Below are positions 22,567 to 33,289 of a stretch of DNA of 64,000 bases, piece by piece. This stretch comes from Paralvinella palmiformis (taxonomy: Eukaryota > Annelida > Polychaeta > Terebellida > Alvinellidae), in the NCBI GenBank assembly GCA_025642065.1, contig JAODUP010000089.1, positions 801,001 to 865,000 on the forward strand, read 5' to 3'. Numbering within the stretch: position 1 is the first letter of the stretch; every line of letters starts with the position of its first letter. The notes under the pieces were generated by a model, which did no database searches, was not told the origin of the DNA, and was given only the letters and a program-made list of their open reading frames with translations. The translations under genes were made by a program, and so were the position numbers.

Positions 22567-23859
22567 ATGAGTGCCCTCGAAAACTATCCGAACTATCTGA
22601 GAATCTGGATATTTGTTGTCGCGTTAATCATATTACTGATAACTTATAAACGAAGTTATTTCAGTGACAACGCTTTATCCAAGTCCAGCACGGATGTCTC
22701 GTCGTCAAATTATTATCCTTCTTCCTGCCAGACGGGAGACATTAAATTCCGGGAAGCGAGGTTCGAATCTGGAGATAACATCTCAGACTGTTCCAATAAG
22801 GTCATATCCAGAACGGATCAGCTAAGAATACACCTGGATCAGACCAATCCGAATAGAACTCTGTGTACAGGAGAACTGCTAAGGGCCTACGTCGCGCGAA
22901 ATGATAGCTTTTACGGAGACGGTGTTTGGTACGTACCGGAAGTCCCAGAAGATGCCCAGTTCTATCCGGATCTGTGTAGATTTCAGAATTCGGCCGCGAG
23001 CTTTCGTAACTGCCACAATAAGGGCATAAGGAATATTCTACTCAGTGGTGACTCCAACGGTCGGAAATACTTTAACGGCTTGTTGAACTATTTCGAGCAG
23101 AACCGCTGGAAGTGTACTGTAACCCGAAAAGAGACTTCACCGGGTAAACAAAAAGAAAAACGATATTTTATGGTACCCGAAGTACCACTCGAGAAGCTGC
23201 ACGTTGCCGAGAGAGGGTGTACGCATTGCACGAGTGAGACGTACAAATGTCGAACAACCGACCAAAACAGCCCCTCGCAGGAGGTTTGGTTGGAATACAT
23301 AGGCATGACACACTTCGTGGACAGCTCGCTCAGGCTGGATTCCGACATGAACGGGCAATTTCGCAATCGATTGTTCAGCGCAGACACGTTTCTCGAATAT
23401 TTGCTGAAATATTATCTACCACACCACGGGATGCCCGATTTGTGGATACTTTCGTCGCCGATTCACCACGAAGTGTGGGGAAGTAAACTATCCAAGTTCA
23501 GAGCCGATCTGTTATATTTTATCAACCTGCTGGATATTTACTGGCCATCCGAATCACAGCTAATTATTTTGCCGGATATCCGCGAATGCCCGAAAATGCT
23601 ACCCGCTGATGCCAATTACATAATCAAGCAATACTTGAAATCGACTAGAAACGAAAAGATTCATTCGATGAACCAGGTTCTCTATCGAGTTTTCGGCCGA
23701 TTCATAACTACACCTGGTAACAATATTCACGGATTTCTAGATCTACACAAGATCACTTGTCCCGTGATGTGTTCATGGCACGAAGATGGAGGCCACATGA
23801 AGCCATTTTGGTACACAAAAATTATTTACTATTTATTTCAGCTTTTGTGTCTAAGCTAG
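22567..23859 (+). CDS. Type II membrane SGNH-hydrolase-like protein (NXPE/PC-esterase-like)
   Basis: An intronless 430-residue frame starts at ATG 22567 (A at -3). A short cytoplasmic N-terminus is followed by one membrane segment at about residues 12-27, then a long lumenal part with sequons at N71, N96 and N112 and many cysteines. Residues 158-166 read LLSGDSNGR, an SGNH block I with the nucleophile-type Ser163. A C-terminal HEDGGH at 405-410 supplies the Asp407/His410 pair in the D-x-x-H arrangement of block V. This layout suggests a Golgi acyl- or sulfo-type glycan-modifying enzyme or esterase, as in NXPE/PC-esterase relatives; the substrate is unknown. The gene looks intact, with no stops. 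Its stop codon lies in a 28-bp repeat also present 2.3 kb upstream, followed by an AT microsatellite. AATAAA occurs at about 24137. Confidence 0.72.
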   Translation: MSALENYPNYLRIWIFVVALIILLITYKRSYFSDNALSKSSTDVSSSNYYPSSCQTGDIKFREARFESGDNISDCSNKVISRTDQLRIHLDQTNPNRTLCTGELLRAYVARNDSFYGDGVWYVPEVPEDAQFYPDLCRFQNSAASFRNCHNKGIRNILLSGDSNGRKYFNGLLNYFEQNRWKCTVTRKETSPGKQKEKRYFMVPEVPLEKLHVAERGCTHCTSETYKCRTTDQNSPSQEVWLEYIGMTHFVDSSLRLDSDMNGQFRNRLFSADTFLEYLLKYYLPHHGMPDLWILSSPIHHEVWGSKLSKFRADLLYFINLLDIYWPSESQLIILPDIRECPKMLPADANYIIKQYLKSTRNEKIHSMNQVLYRVFGRFITTPGNNIHGFLDLHKITCPVMCSWHEDGGHMKPFWYTKIIYYLFQLLCLS

Positions 23860-23881
23860 TGAAGTGCAAGCTCCCAAGTGA
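23854..23881 (+). repeat. 28-bp direct repeat, right copy
   Basis: Exact copy of 21518-21545. The first six bases overlap the last codon and stop codon of the SGNH-like gene; the copy is followed at once by an AT microsatellite. Confidence 0.9.
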
Positions 23882-23882
23882 A

Positions 23883-23884
<2 letters not shown>

Positions 23885-23930
<46 letters not shown>
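23885..23930. repeat. (AT)n microsatellite
   Basis: About 22 AT units just after the SGNH-like gene. Confidence 0.95.
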
Positions 23931-23931
<1 letters not shown>

Positions 23932-25134
23932 CTGGAATATATCAGATGTGGCGAATATGCCCAGCCATAAGTGGCGAAATGGCTACGGTAATTCGGTATT
24001 CACTGGCGAATAGACCCACATAAACGCATCAGTTATTAAGAGATCGAAAGATGTTGGCCTAGCTGCAATCTGTGCTTTGCACAGTATGGTTTGCATACTG
24101 AACAATAACCCCCACGATGTAATTTCACAGAAAAGAGCAAATAAAACTAGTTCAATGCAAAGTATGTCGCTACAATTATTCAGTTCGAATATGCACAACA
24201 ATCAGTGGGAAATGAGTTTCGGAATTTTGGAATTCGATGGCATATGGGCCTGGTGGCGAAAAGGCTTCGGTGGCGAACACTCCCAGATCTTAACCGGAAA
24301 AACCAGTTTAAAAAATCCATTACAAAGAGTTAGAAAGATTGCTGGGTCAATTACTTTGAAATGTAATATATCACTCTTACTATTACTTCTGAGTATCGCT
24401 ATTACTATTACACTTGATATTGAATGTAATATATTACTATTATTATTACATTTCTTAATATTATTATTACTATTACATTTTTGTTTATGCTATTATTATT
24501 ATTAGTAGTAGTAGTGGTAGTGGTAATGATAGTGCTGGTAGTTTTATATGTTACTGGGTCACTCTCATCATAAAATAATACAAAACAAAACTTCATTTAC
24601 ATATTAAACCAACACCTTTCAGTTGACCTTACCTAGTTACACTTAACAACTAGTAAATTCCCAATAGGTGAAGAATTTCCATATATGCCTGCCATGGTTG
24701 AATGAGCATGATTAGCAAGATGGCGTATACAACAATACCAGGTAATACACCAATTGTAATGTGATTGCGTTCTCATATGTTTATAATAGTAGATTACGAT
24801 ATGCGTTTACTGTTACATTTATTTTCTTATAATAATATAATAATAATACATGCAGTATACAATATATTATAATCTACAAATAAATACTGTGGTGAAGTTG
24901 GAAATAGTCTTGGCTGAGCCTGATATGCTTGAACCACGATGCTTACATTTGGCTTTGTAGTTGACGTCGGTATTAGTAGGCATCTCAAAATGACTCAGAT
25001 GTGATACCTTAGCCATTGTGATTTATACTTTTTTATGTGGATGTCTATATTATTGATAATATCCTGGATACAGCATAAAATATATTAAAAATCAGATTAT
25101 GTGTATATCAGATGTAATGCAGTGATAGCAGCTG
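23931..25134. other. Gene-free stretch
   Basis: Apart from the TTA-rich tract, nothing is recognised. Short GTGGCGAA-type words recur at about 23949-24270 without a clear period. Confidence 0.45.
24355..24510. repeat. Degenerate TTA/TTACTA repeat
   Basis: Imperfect (ATTACT)n and (ATT)n tracts. A similar tract lies at 25625-25765. They create long open frames with no coding meaning. Confidence 0.85.
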
Positions 25135-25335
25135 TAAGATATGGTGTGGACCCTTTTTTTTCGTGGAGCTTATTCGGCACAGCCTCTATGTTGGAGTGGT
25201 TGAGAAACCTCCTCCACCACCACTTACAGGGGAGCAGTACGGAAAGATGGAGCCGAAATACCCCGAGGGTGGTCACTGCCAGAGTGTTTTACGTCCTCAG
25301 GGGTTTTTGACGTCCCCCTTTATTTTAAATGGTGT
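25135..25335 (-). mobile_element. SINE-like repeat (family 3)
   Basis: Shares GGAAAGATGGA(G/A)CCG, the TACCCCGAG word, a GT.TTACGTCCTCAG(G/A)G word and a CGTCC..C run with 27495-27645. On the minus strand it also carries AACCACTCCAACATAGAGGC, found in the SINE at 36405-36610 as AACCATTCCAACATAGAGGC. It is read as a SINE or SINE-derived body in minus orientation; the head is not resolved. Confidence 0.5.
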
Positions 25336-25619
25336 GAACCTGTAAACTAGGGAGCTCATATATAAACAGTATCACAAGTAATGCCAACATTCACTAATCA
25401 GGGATATAATTTATTAATTGGGGGATAATTGGGAGCCGATGGTAATCAACTTGGATTCGGTTAAGTACACAGCGTTTAATCTGTTTCAAATGGAGTGGCT
25501 TCTCAGCTACAGAATCAATAACGAACAATATTATAAATGACAATTTGATTGAGCAGCCAATCAGGTGACAGTGAGATTTGACGGTGCAGTGACATATCTG
25601 GCAAAAAGTATTGTGTGTC

Positions 25620-25765
25620 TGACAAAATGTAATAGCAAAGTAATAGTGGATTACTATTACTTTTCTACTATTACAATTACTATTTCTTTCAAAATGAGAT
25701 TCACTATTACTATTACTGTGAAAAATGTAATCGTTACTATTACTATTACAATTACCCCAGGTCTG
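25620..25765. repeat. Degenerate ATTACT/ATTACA repeat
   Basis: Imperfect hexamer tract related to 24355-24510. Confidence 0.85.
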
Positions 25766-25973
25766 GTGTGCATAGAACAGTTCATAGTCGAAATAATCTT
25801 TTACGGCAATATTTAAGATGACGCGAGTATGATAGTCAAGTAGACATGACTGCTTAATAAAGCTTGATAGGTGGAGCACCGGATCAGTATAAAGATGGTT
25901 GAGAGGTGGATCCTTAGAGTAACAGGATTGGACACTGTTATAATAACATTACTTGTTATAATACAGATTATAT

Positions 25974-27062
25974 CAGGGGTCGGCAACCTGTTTGAGGGCA
26001 GGGTCAAATCGTAAAACTGGACTTGGTCGGCGGGCCGGATGAGACGCGCGAAGTACCGAGTGAGGATGGGTGTGGATCCCCCTCCCAGTGGCAGAAGGTG
26101 AACAGTCTTTCAAAATTAAGGAGTTTCGAAGCATCTGGAATCAAATGTCACCAATATATGATACTGTATGCGTAGTAGAGTGCAATTTGAATTAAGCCAG
26201 TGGGGAGCATGTATTTTCAAAAGCAAGAAGCTGCATAATACTCTATATGTCTACCATGACCTATACTCCTCACATATAGTAACACCATGAATGTTAATGA
26301 TCATATACTATTAACACAATATTAATAAAAAAAACCTGAGCGAATTAATTATATATAACGTTTAATTTTATTTTTAAGTCACTGCGCGGTCTGTTGCTGG
26401 ATTGCTTCATCAATTCCTGAATATCAAGCTGTAGATGAGAGCTCGCAAATCTCAGAGTACCTTCAAAATGTGCATCAGTGAGTTTATTACGAGTCTTGCT
26501 CTTTGGAGAAATCACTTTAGCGAACAGTTATTCACATAGGTGCGTGCTTCCGAATAGTGGAATTATCATTCGAGCGTGATGCATTAGTCAGAGGAACTAG
26601 TCGGGTGGAACATATTGTTGGTAAAACTTAACTTTCGCAACTTCAGTAAACTTGGTTTTCAAGTCAGCGTTGCATTGCAAATCAACCAGTTCCATCTGCA
26701 GGTGAACAGCAATACTGTCCACGGTTATTGCGAACGGACTTGCAAATAATGCAAAAGCCTGGTTGTTGGCGCCAAAATCTGCATATCGAGTTTTGAATTG
26801 TTATCGCAGATGCCCAGCAAAAGCAACATACGTAGTGGCCTCACTAGGTTGACTTGCAGATAACGTTGAAAAATGTGCATAATTGCGTTGTCTGAGTTGT
26901 CCCACCCACAGACGAATCTTCACCTCAAATGCGCAGACGTGTTCAAACAGTTTGCTGATTAACTGGTCTCTGCCCTGTAATTTTATATTCAACACATTCA
27001 TATGTTTCGAAATGTCTACCAAGAATGCCAAATCTGACAACCATGCTGGGTCTGATGGAAAA
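25974..27062 (-). mobile_element. hAT transposon remnant, GTF2IRD2-like transposase
   Basis: On the minus strand a transposase C-terminal half runs from about 27060 to a stop near 26347. It includes LSDLAFLVDISKHMNVLNIK, LQGRDQLISKLFEHVCAFEV, KIRLWVGQLRQRNYAHF, then ELVDLQCNADLKTKF, and the hAT dimerisation part IPLFGSTHLCE, KSKTRNKLTDAHFEGTLRFA, LQLDIQELMKQ. This order matches the hAT family that gave rise to GTF2IRD2/ZBED-type genes (established knowledge). At 25974 the plus strand reads CAGGGGTCGGCAACCTG, the classic hAT terminal inverted repeat, so the 3' end is present. The 5' half and other TIR were not found. At least one in-frame stop was seen, so it is probably dead. Confidence 0.8.
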
Positions 27063-27489
27063 CAGCATTTGGTTTTATAATCAAATATTATATAAATATG
27101 GCACCCAACGAGGACTTTGATGGAATAGAAACACTATAAAGCTCTGCTCCCGATGACCGTTATTACGAAAGAGGGCTTAAAATGCTAGCCAGCTACTGAT
27201 ATGCCGAGGATTGTCGATCTCTATGAAAAGGACCAGATTATCCTATTGCCTTCTCCGCACCAAATGACAGTTTAACAAGGGGCTATATTAGTCATCTGGT
27301 TGTTTTGATAATTACGCGGTCAGTGACAGCCGAAACGAAGGTGTAAGTGAGTTAAAAGAGATGTAAGAATGTCGATACTTCATAATACTCTAAAATCCAC
27401 AAATATTTTAAACTCCAGAATGCCGTCGCGTTCTTTTCATGATCTGTGCTAATGAATTCGAGATAACACACGACATCATGAACACTTAT

Positions 27490-27645
27490 TTTCAGTGTGC
27501 TTCCCTTTATCGAGTGGCTGATCATATTTTCTCCCCCACCACACACAGATTATGGAAAGATGGAACCGTTATACCCCGAGTGCTTTGCGTCCTCAGAGGC
27601 TCTTTAACGTCCACGCTATTTTTAAATAATTTACTCAGAGGCTAA
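27490..27645 (-). mobile_element. SINE-like repeat (family 3), partial
   Basis: Diverged second copy of the 25135-25335 repeat in the same orientation. Shared words include GGAAAGATGGAACCG, ATACCCCGAG, GCGTCCTCAGAGG and TTTAACGTCCACG. It sits directly before the LINE tail at 27683. Confidence 0.5.
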
Positions 27646-27680
27646 CGCCAACTAATATGGTCAGCCACCCATTATGCTAT

Positions 27681-29665
27681 AAGTAAGTAAGTAAGTAAGT
27701 TTATTTCGAACTATAGACATATTTCAGACAATAGATAATTATCAAGTTCATATATTCTTTGGTTGTCAGAGGCAAACACCAAGACATGTGTCTATAATCC
27801 CAGCATTTGTTAATATAATGTACGTCAATAATCATAATACATAGTTACTGAGATCAGTATAAGCCTAATATCCCACCCTCCCAACATTTAATCCAAATTT
27901 TTTTTCATCTTACTAAGCGATGAACTACATTAAGATAATAATATTGCTAGCTTATGCTGATACACTATTACCTTTACCCATGCCCCCCCCCCTCCCCAAC
28001 CCAACCCAGTTAGCCTCAACCATATGATGATAGGACCATGACGAGTGATTATTGAATTATAATATTTAACAACAACTTGTAGGCCACAATACATATAATA
28101 CAACAGTAATCATCGATGACTCGGGGGGGGGGAGGTTCATAAAGATTATGTTCTGTCTGGACCAAACCGTGCTTACACATGTCATGAAGAGTGTACTATG
28201 CGCCACGACGCTGGGATCATTGCGACGTGTATTATAATGTCCATAGATCTCAGAGTTCCTGGTAAATAAATATGATAGAGGCGATACCAAATTGTTGTTT
28301 GGTAGTAATTATACATGAATATCAATAGTTGAAATTTGTATAAATCGTAATTTAAAAAAAATATTTTACTCGTGTGAAATAATTTTTTGGGATTGGGGTT
28401 TTTATTTATTTTGAACCACTCCAGGTTCCATGTCATATGATCTATGGGACAAAATTAAAGTTCAAAATCACAGCATGCAATTTTTTATTTTAAAATAATA
28501 TATCCCTAGCTTTTTGTTCGGTATTACAAATTTTATGCTTTTTGTTATTATTTGACCACTGAAATATCGTTGTATCATCCGCAAATAAAATTCCTTAAAA
28601 TTTCTAGGCAAATCGTTATTGTAAATAATGAATAAAAGGGGTCCTAGTATCGAACCCTGAGTCAATCCGTATGTGATTGTATCAATCCGTGAGAGACTAT
28701 CGTTGACCTGTGTGTGTTGCCTTCGGTTTGTTAGATAGTTTCTGAACCACTCCAGGCTAATAATGTCATATGATCTATGGTATCAAAAGCCTTGGAGAAG
28801 TCTAAGAACACAGCTAGTGTAAGTTGTTTATTTTCCAAAGACGTAATAATATCATAGCTCAGTTCGGTATTAGCATTGCTTATGCTATGCTTTGTTCGAA
28901 CTCATATTGACTTTTGTAGAAAACGTCATTCGTAAATAAAAATTGATATAATATTTTGTGAATAACCTTTTCTAATATTTTTATATACCTGACAATAATG
29001 ACTATAATTGATATGTTCTTCTTCGTTTTTGGACTTCTATTTGGGTACAACCTTAGCTAATTTCAAACTGTTTGGTACTTCTTCTGTTTCAAATGATTTG
29101 TTAATGATTGTTGCTAATGGAACGCACAATTTATTTTCCGTGGTAAAATGGAGTTAATACCATCATGTCCACTACTCTTTTTACGTTTCATGCCAGTACT
29201 TATCTCTAACATCTCCCCTGAGCTTGTTGGTGTTAAATAAATAGAATTTGTATTTGCGTTGGTTTGCTTTTTTCTATCAGGGATATTCTCAGCTAGGGTT
29301 TTACCAACATTTATGAAGTACTTGCAGAAACCATTCGAAATCTCATCAGGACAAGTTTTTTTTGTTCGTTAATCACAAAAGTGTCTGTTATTCCCATTTT
29401 ATCCCGAGTTTTACCTATCAGAGTGTTAATGACGCCCTACATTTTTCGTATGTTATTCCTCTATTGTTCCAGTAATTGTTTACAATATAATTGTTTTGTT
29501 ATTCTCTTGTTTCTATTAAACGGATTTCTATATTCAATAAATTTGGTCCAATATTTTCCAGTTGTGTTATTCTATGGAGCTTTCTTTTGTAATATATCTC
29601 TTGTTCTGACTGATTTCATTAATCACTTGTCACCCACTCTTCTCTAATAACATTCTTTTTCTTAA
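27681..29665 (-). mobile_element. L2/Rex-like LINE, 5'-truncated and broken
   Basis: Minus-strand translation from about 29660 gives GKTRDKMGITDTFVINEQ, CKYFINVGKTLAENIP, then KILEKVIHKILYQFLF (about 28930-28985), NTELSYDIITSLENKQL and AVFLDFSKAFDTIDH (28780-28880), GLTQGSILGPLLFI, NDLPRNFKG, and after a shift ILFADDTTIFQWSNNNKKH (28530-28595), carrying the RT active-site FADD. A C-terminal LFTRNSEIYGHYNTR lies near 28205-28265, and the element closes with a TTAC-type tail (GTAAG repeats at 27681-27700). The endonuclease is missing. A piece GAACCACTCCAGG...CATATGATCTATGG occurs twice (28413 and 28744), showing rearrangement inside the element. Confidence 0.8.
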
Positions 29666-29734
29666 TAATATTTTTTTGTCAGTTAATATTTTAATTAAAT
29701 GGATTTTGAACAAGTGGTGCACTTCTCAAATAAT

Positions 29735-30052
29735 CAAAAGCTCTCTGGTTGTACACATTCGATTGTGTACATGTGTGTCGCATGGTTTAAATGAATTGCC
29801 AATACTAGTACTATATGTACATGAGCACCTACTCTCTTGCTAATTAACATTTTAATTGTGCACACATGATATTTTTTAAAAAGCCGTGAAACTCTAAATA
29901 AAGAAGTCATTTCACAGTCCGGTCACTTCACAGCAACTATGTTCTGATCGGCTGTAAAGTGATCACTTCATAGCAGAAAATAATTGAGCGTAGTTTAGCC
30001 TATTTTCTTTTGTGTGCGGAAGGCGTATTCTTAAATCAATAAACAATTAGAT

Positions 30053-30106
<54 letters not shown>

Positions 30107-30130
30107 TATATATATATATATATATATATG

Positions 30131-30192
<62 letters not shown>

Positions 30193-30645
30193 GAGGTATA
30201 TGATAAACATCATCAATTGTCATACAAAACAATCATGGATCATGCCCGGCTCCGTTCATTTTTATTAATTAATTTATATACATATACAGTTATTATAACG
30301 CAACCATGACACAATTCATTACAAACTTTCCATCATATTTTCATCATGTCCGTTTATCATATAGTAACTAACAATTTCATAAGTTCATTTAGAGTCTACA
30401 CTTCAACAATATAGACCAATGTAGGTCTGCCCAGCTGAGAACAAATAGTATACATGGAATATTAACAATGTTTCTGTTTGCGTTAACATGTTAGAGATAG
30501 AGAAATTAGTACTTTCGTAATTAATAACCCATCTTTTACTTCTGTCAATAGCAAAAATAACAAAAGTTAATGTTTCTACCATTATTTGAGGTATTTAATA
30601 ATTAACTTCATAACATTTAATTTATAACCAGTGGTTTATATAGAT
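29735..30645 (-). repeat. Repeat copy B of a diverged inverted pair
   Basis: Reverse-complement counterpart of 17715-19262 (see that entry for shared words). Copy B lacks the 800-bp block of copy A but has an expanded AT tract of about 130 bp (30057-30191). Confidence 0.75.
30057..30191. repeat. (AT)n microsatellite, long, interrupted
   Basis: About 135 bp of AT repeat with two TGTATTATA interruptions. Confidence 0.95.
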
Positions 30646-31960
30646 CTATAAGTACCACTTGTTTACGTTTAAGAAGAAATATTGATGCAGGTGATCACAT
30701 AAATACTCAGCTACTTGATCTAATTATAGTCATGTCTTGGGTCTAGTACATGTAACTGTAAGGTTATGTCTGTCTTACATACTCATTTTGTGATGAATAG
30801 ATTGATATTGGTCAATAACTTAATAAGATTTTGTCTGAAACGAATATAGATCTAGATAGATATTTGGCCTACTGCTTGGGTCATGTCAAGTGGGGGCGTG
30901 TTCACTTCAAATTGTTATGCTTATTTTAAAAATGTCCTTTATTTTAAAAAGCCAGATCATATCTCATTTTACTCTAACTTTCTTTTTCTTTCGGGAAACG
31001 AAAAGAAATGTCTTTCTTTGTGTATACTTTACCTATTACTGCAGCCCAAAGCGGCGCAGAATGAACCACTGCCCTTAGACGCCATGTAACCAAGGCAGCT
31101 GTCCATGATAAGTCGCCTCCAGCCACTAGGATCGCTGCGCTCCTTAAATTCAAAATGGCGCCCCATGTTAAAACGTGAAGTAACACGACTTATTTAGTTA
31201 TGGGTTTGCTTGTGTTAATTTTAGCATAGTCATAATTATGGACGGTGCCCAAATAGACATCATATTTCTCGTATTCTAATTGTTCAAAAAATGATCATAG
31301 CGTTCAACAGATGCACTTGTATTTGTATCAGTAATGCAATAGACCTCTCGAACAATAAATCTATGGTTATTTGAGTTTGCTTAAATAAAAATATTCTCAA
31401 ACTCTCCCTCGATATTTAGGCCTAGATCAGTGCTCACTGAATAATGTATATTATATTTGAAGTATATTATGACTTTGAATATTACGACATATACCCCCCT
31501 CCCCCATGAACCATTCTTATCATCGACATCATCATATATACATTCCCTATTAAAACGTTCATGACATTGTTCAAGCCTATCTTGATCATCATCATCATCA
31601 TCATTATCATCATCAATCACAGCTTCAGTCATGTTCCTAACCAGAAACAAAGTTTTAAACGACCCCAGACAAGTACTCAAATGGCCACAAAATTAGTAAT
31701 ATTAACACGTTGATATAGAATAGGATGTAAGCCTGATTAGTCCTTGCTACTGGTGGCAGGAAAACATATCCCACATTTACAAAAGTTACATAAACATTAC
31801 AAGACAGGATATGTTTCCACATATAAAGGTAAGATGTTTGGGTTTAGATTACAGTTCTCATTACAAAATAAAGCTCGACTTATATATATAGGCTATGAGC
31901 CAAGGAGGTCGACCGGTATCAGTTAGAGGGAGGAAGGCTAACCATTAATTTGGTCAAGAC
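30646..31960. other. Gene-free stretch
   Basis: No gene recognised. A short ATC repeat lies at 31586-31613. The words GCCACTAGG...TTCAAAATGGCGCC near 31118-31162 are of the same type as GCCACTGG...TTCAACATGGCGCG near 19291, the end of repeat copy A, and may be part of the same parent element. Confidence 0.4.
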
Positions 31961-31961
31961 T

Positions 31962-32155
31962 AGGATCCCTAGTATTGGAAAATATTGCATAGGAGTGTCA
32001 GACTCTTTGCCATATATATATGTGTGTTATCATCTCATTTACAGCACCACCGCTTGTTCGTTTGGGGATCTTTTGTGCACCTATATTTATGGGGATAAGG
32101 TTGAATTAGTGGCTCTCAAATAATTTCTGTAGTCGATATTAGCTGATGTTGCATA
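31962..32155 (+). repeat. Repeat pair member (partner at 35590-35765, inverted)
   Basis: Shares with the reverse complement of 35590-35765 the words TCCCTAGTATTGGAAA, AGACTCTTTGCCATAT, ATCATCTC(A/T), TATGGGG(A/G)TAAGGTT and TGGCTCTCAAATA, in the same order. The partner adjoins a LINE ORF1-like fragment, so this is probably the 3' part of the same element family. Confidence 0.7.
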
Positions 32156-33285
32156 TAGCGTGCAAGGCAACGGAATTGCTCCTTCAGAGTTGTATAAAGA
32201 ATGCATATGCGATGCAAATTCTACTCTCCATGATCAATCAAAACATATTTGTTTCTTCACATTGGTGCACTTTGAGGAGATAAAGCCTTCAATGAAATCG
32301 TGCTTTGTAGATTTTCTGAGCCAAAGAATCCATTTCCACATCATTTTAAGATGACAATCATATTTATTCCAAATATAATCGAAATCGGTTTAAGAAATTA
32401 TAAATTTTCTTATATCACAACCAAATATATGAAGATCAAACTAAATTAACTTTGTAGTGCTCTCTATATATAGAATGCATACGCATTTTAATACATCAGA
32501 AATGAATTATGCTAAACTATTTTAATGTTATTATGAGTGTTTATAAATTTCATAAGATTTTTATTTGCTGAAAACAATAAAAGACGCCCATTAAGTTTCC
32601 ATGCCAAAATTGATCCCTAACATGCTTACAACCTATATCCATATTGTCATAATCATGACATGTATCTGATCAGCATACAACAAAATCCATGAACATATTA
32701 GCTATGATATTGTTGCTAAATATGTGGTGTGTAATATAATATTATGTGTTAAATACACTACATTTTTACAAATAGAAGAGTATCATACGACTTCCCTTAA
32801 CGTACGGAAATGGAGAGCAAATGTAATTATAGCAAAATATCGCCTATATTGCAACTTCCATGATAAACTTCACGTTTGAGAATTGTCTTGTAAGAAGGTA
32901 CTCTTCTATTGCAAACAATAGAGTATATAAAATAAACACACATTCCATCCCAAGACATTGTATGAGTACAAAGGATAACAAATTCAGTTCACATCAGCCA
33001 ACTGCATGTGACCATCCTATGTGTCCCAGGGCCATCCTATGCCAAATTGGAACTGCTTGATCCATTTGGAGACTCCTCTTCCAAATTGCAGCTTGATAGT
33101 TAGCCGGTCGTGCATGCTTGGTTAAGCAGTCTTTGCACGGAGGCAACTGCTGACTCTCTAGCTCCCCCCCCCCTTTCGGACAGAACAAATGATAAATCAA
33201 GTCATTTACCTTTATTATCCCCGACTTAGAAGCATATAAAAAAGCATGAAATTATCCATCCCAGTCCTCTTCTAACTGTACAAGT
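32156..33285. other. Gene-free stretch
   Basis: AT-rich. The small open frames seen (for example 32160-32354) have no recognisable product. Confidence 0.45.
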
Positions 33286-33289
33286 TCTT

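Noticed and set aside
23088..23486. Open frames of 73-99 codons on both strands within the SGNH-like gene
   Set aside because: Shadows of the 430-residue gene; no recognisable product.
24077..24505. 142-codon frame after the SGNH-like gene
   Set aside because: Its second half is a TTA repeat (Leu-rich), and the first half matches nothing recognised and begins on a non-ATG codon.
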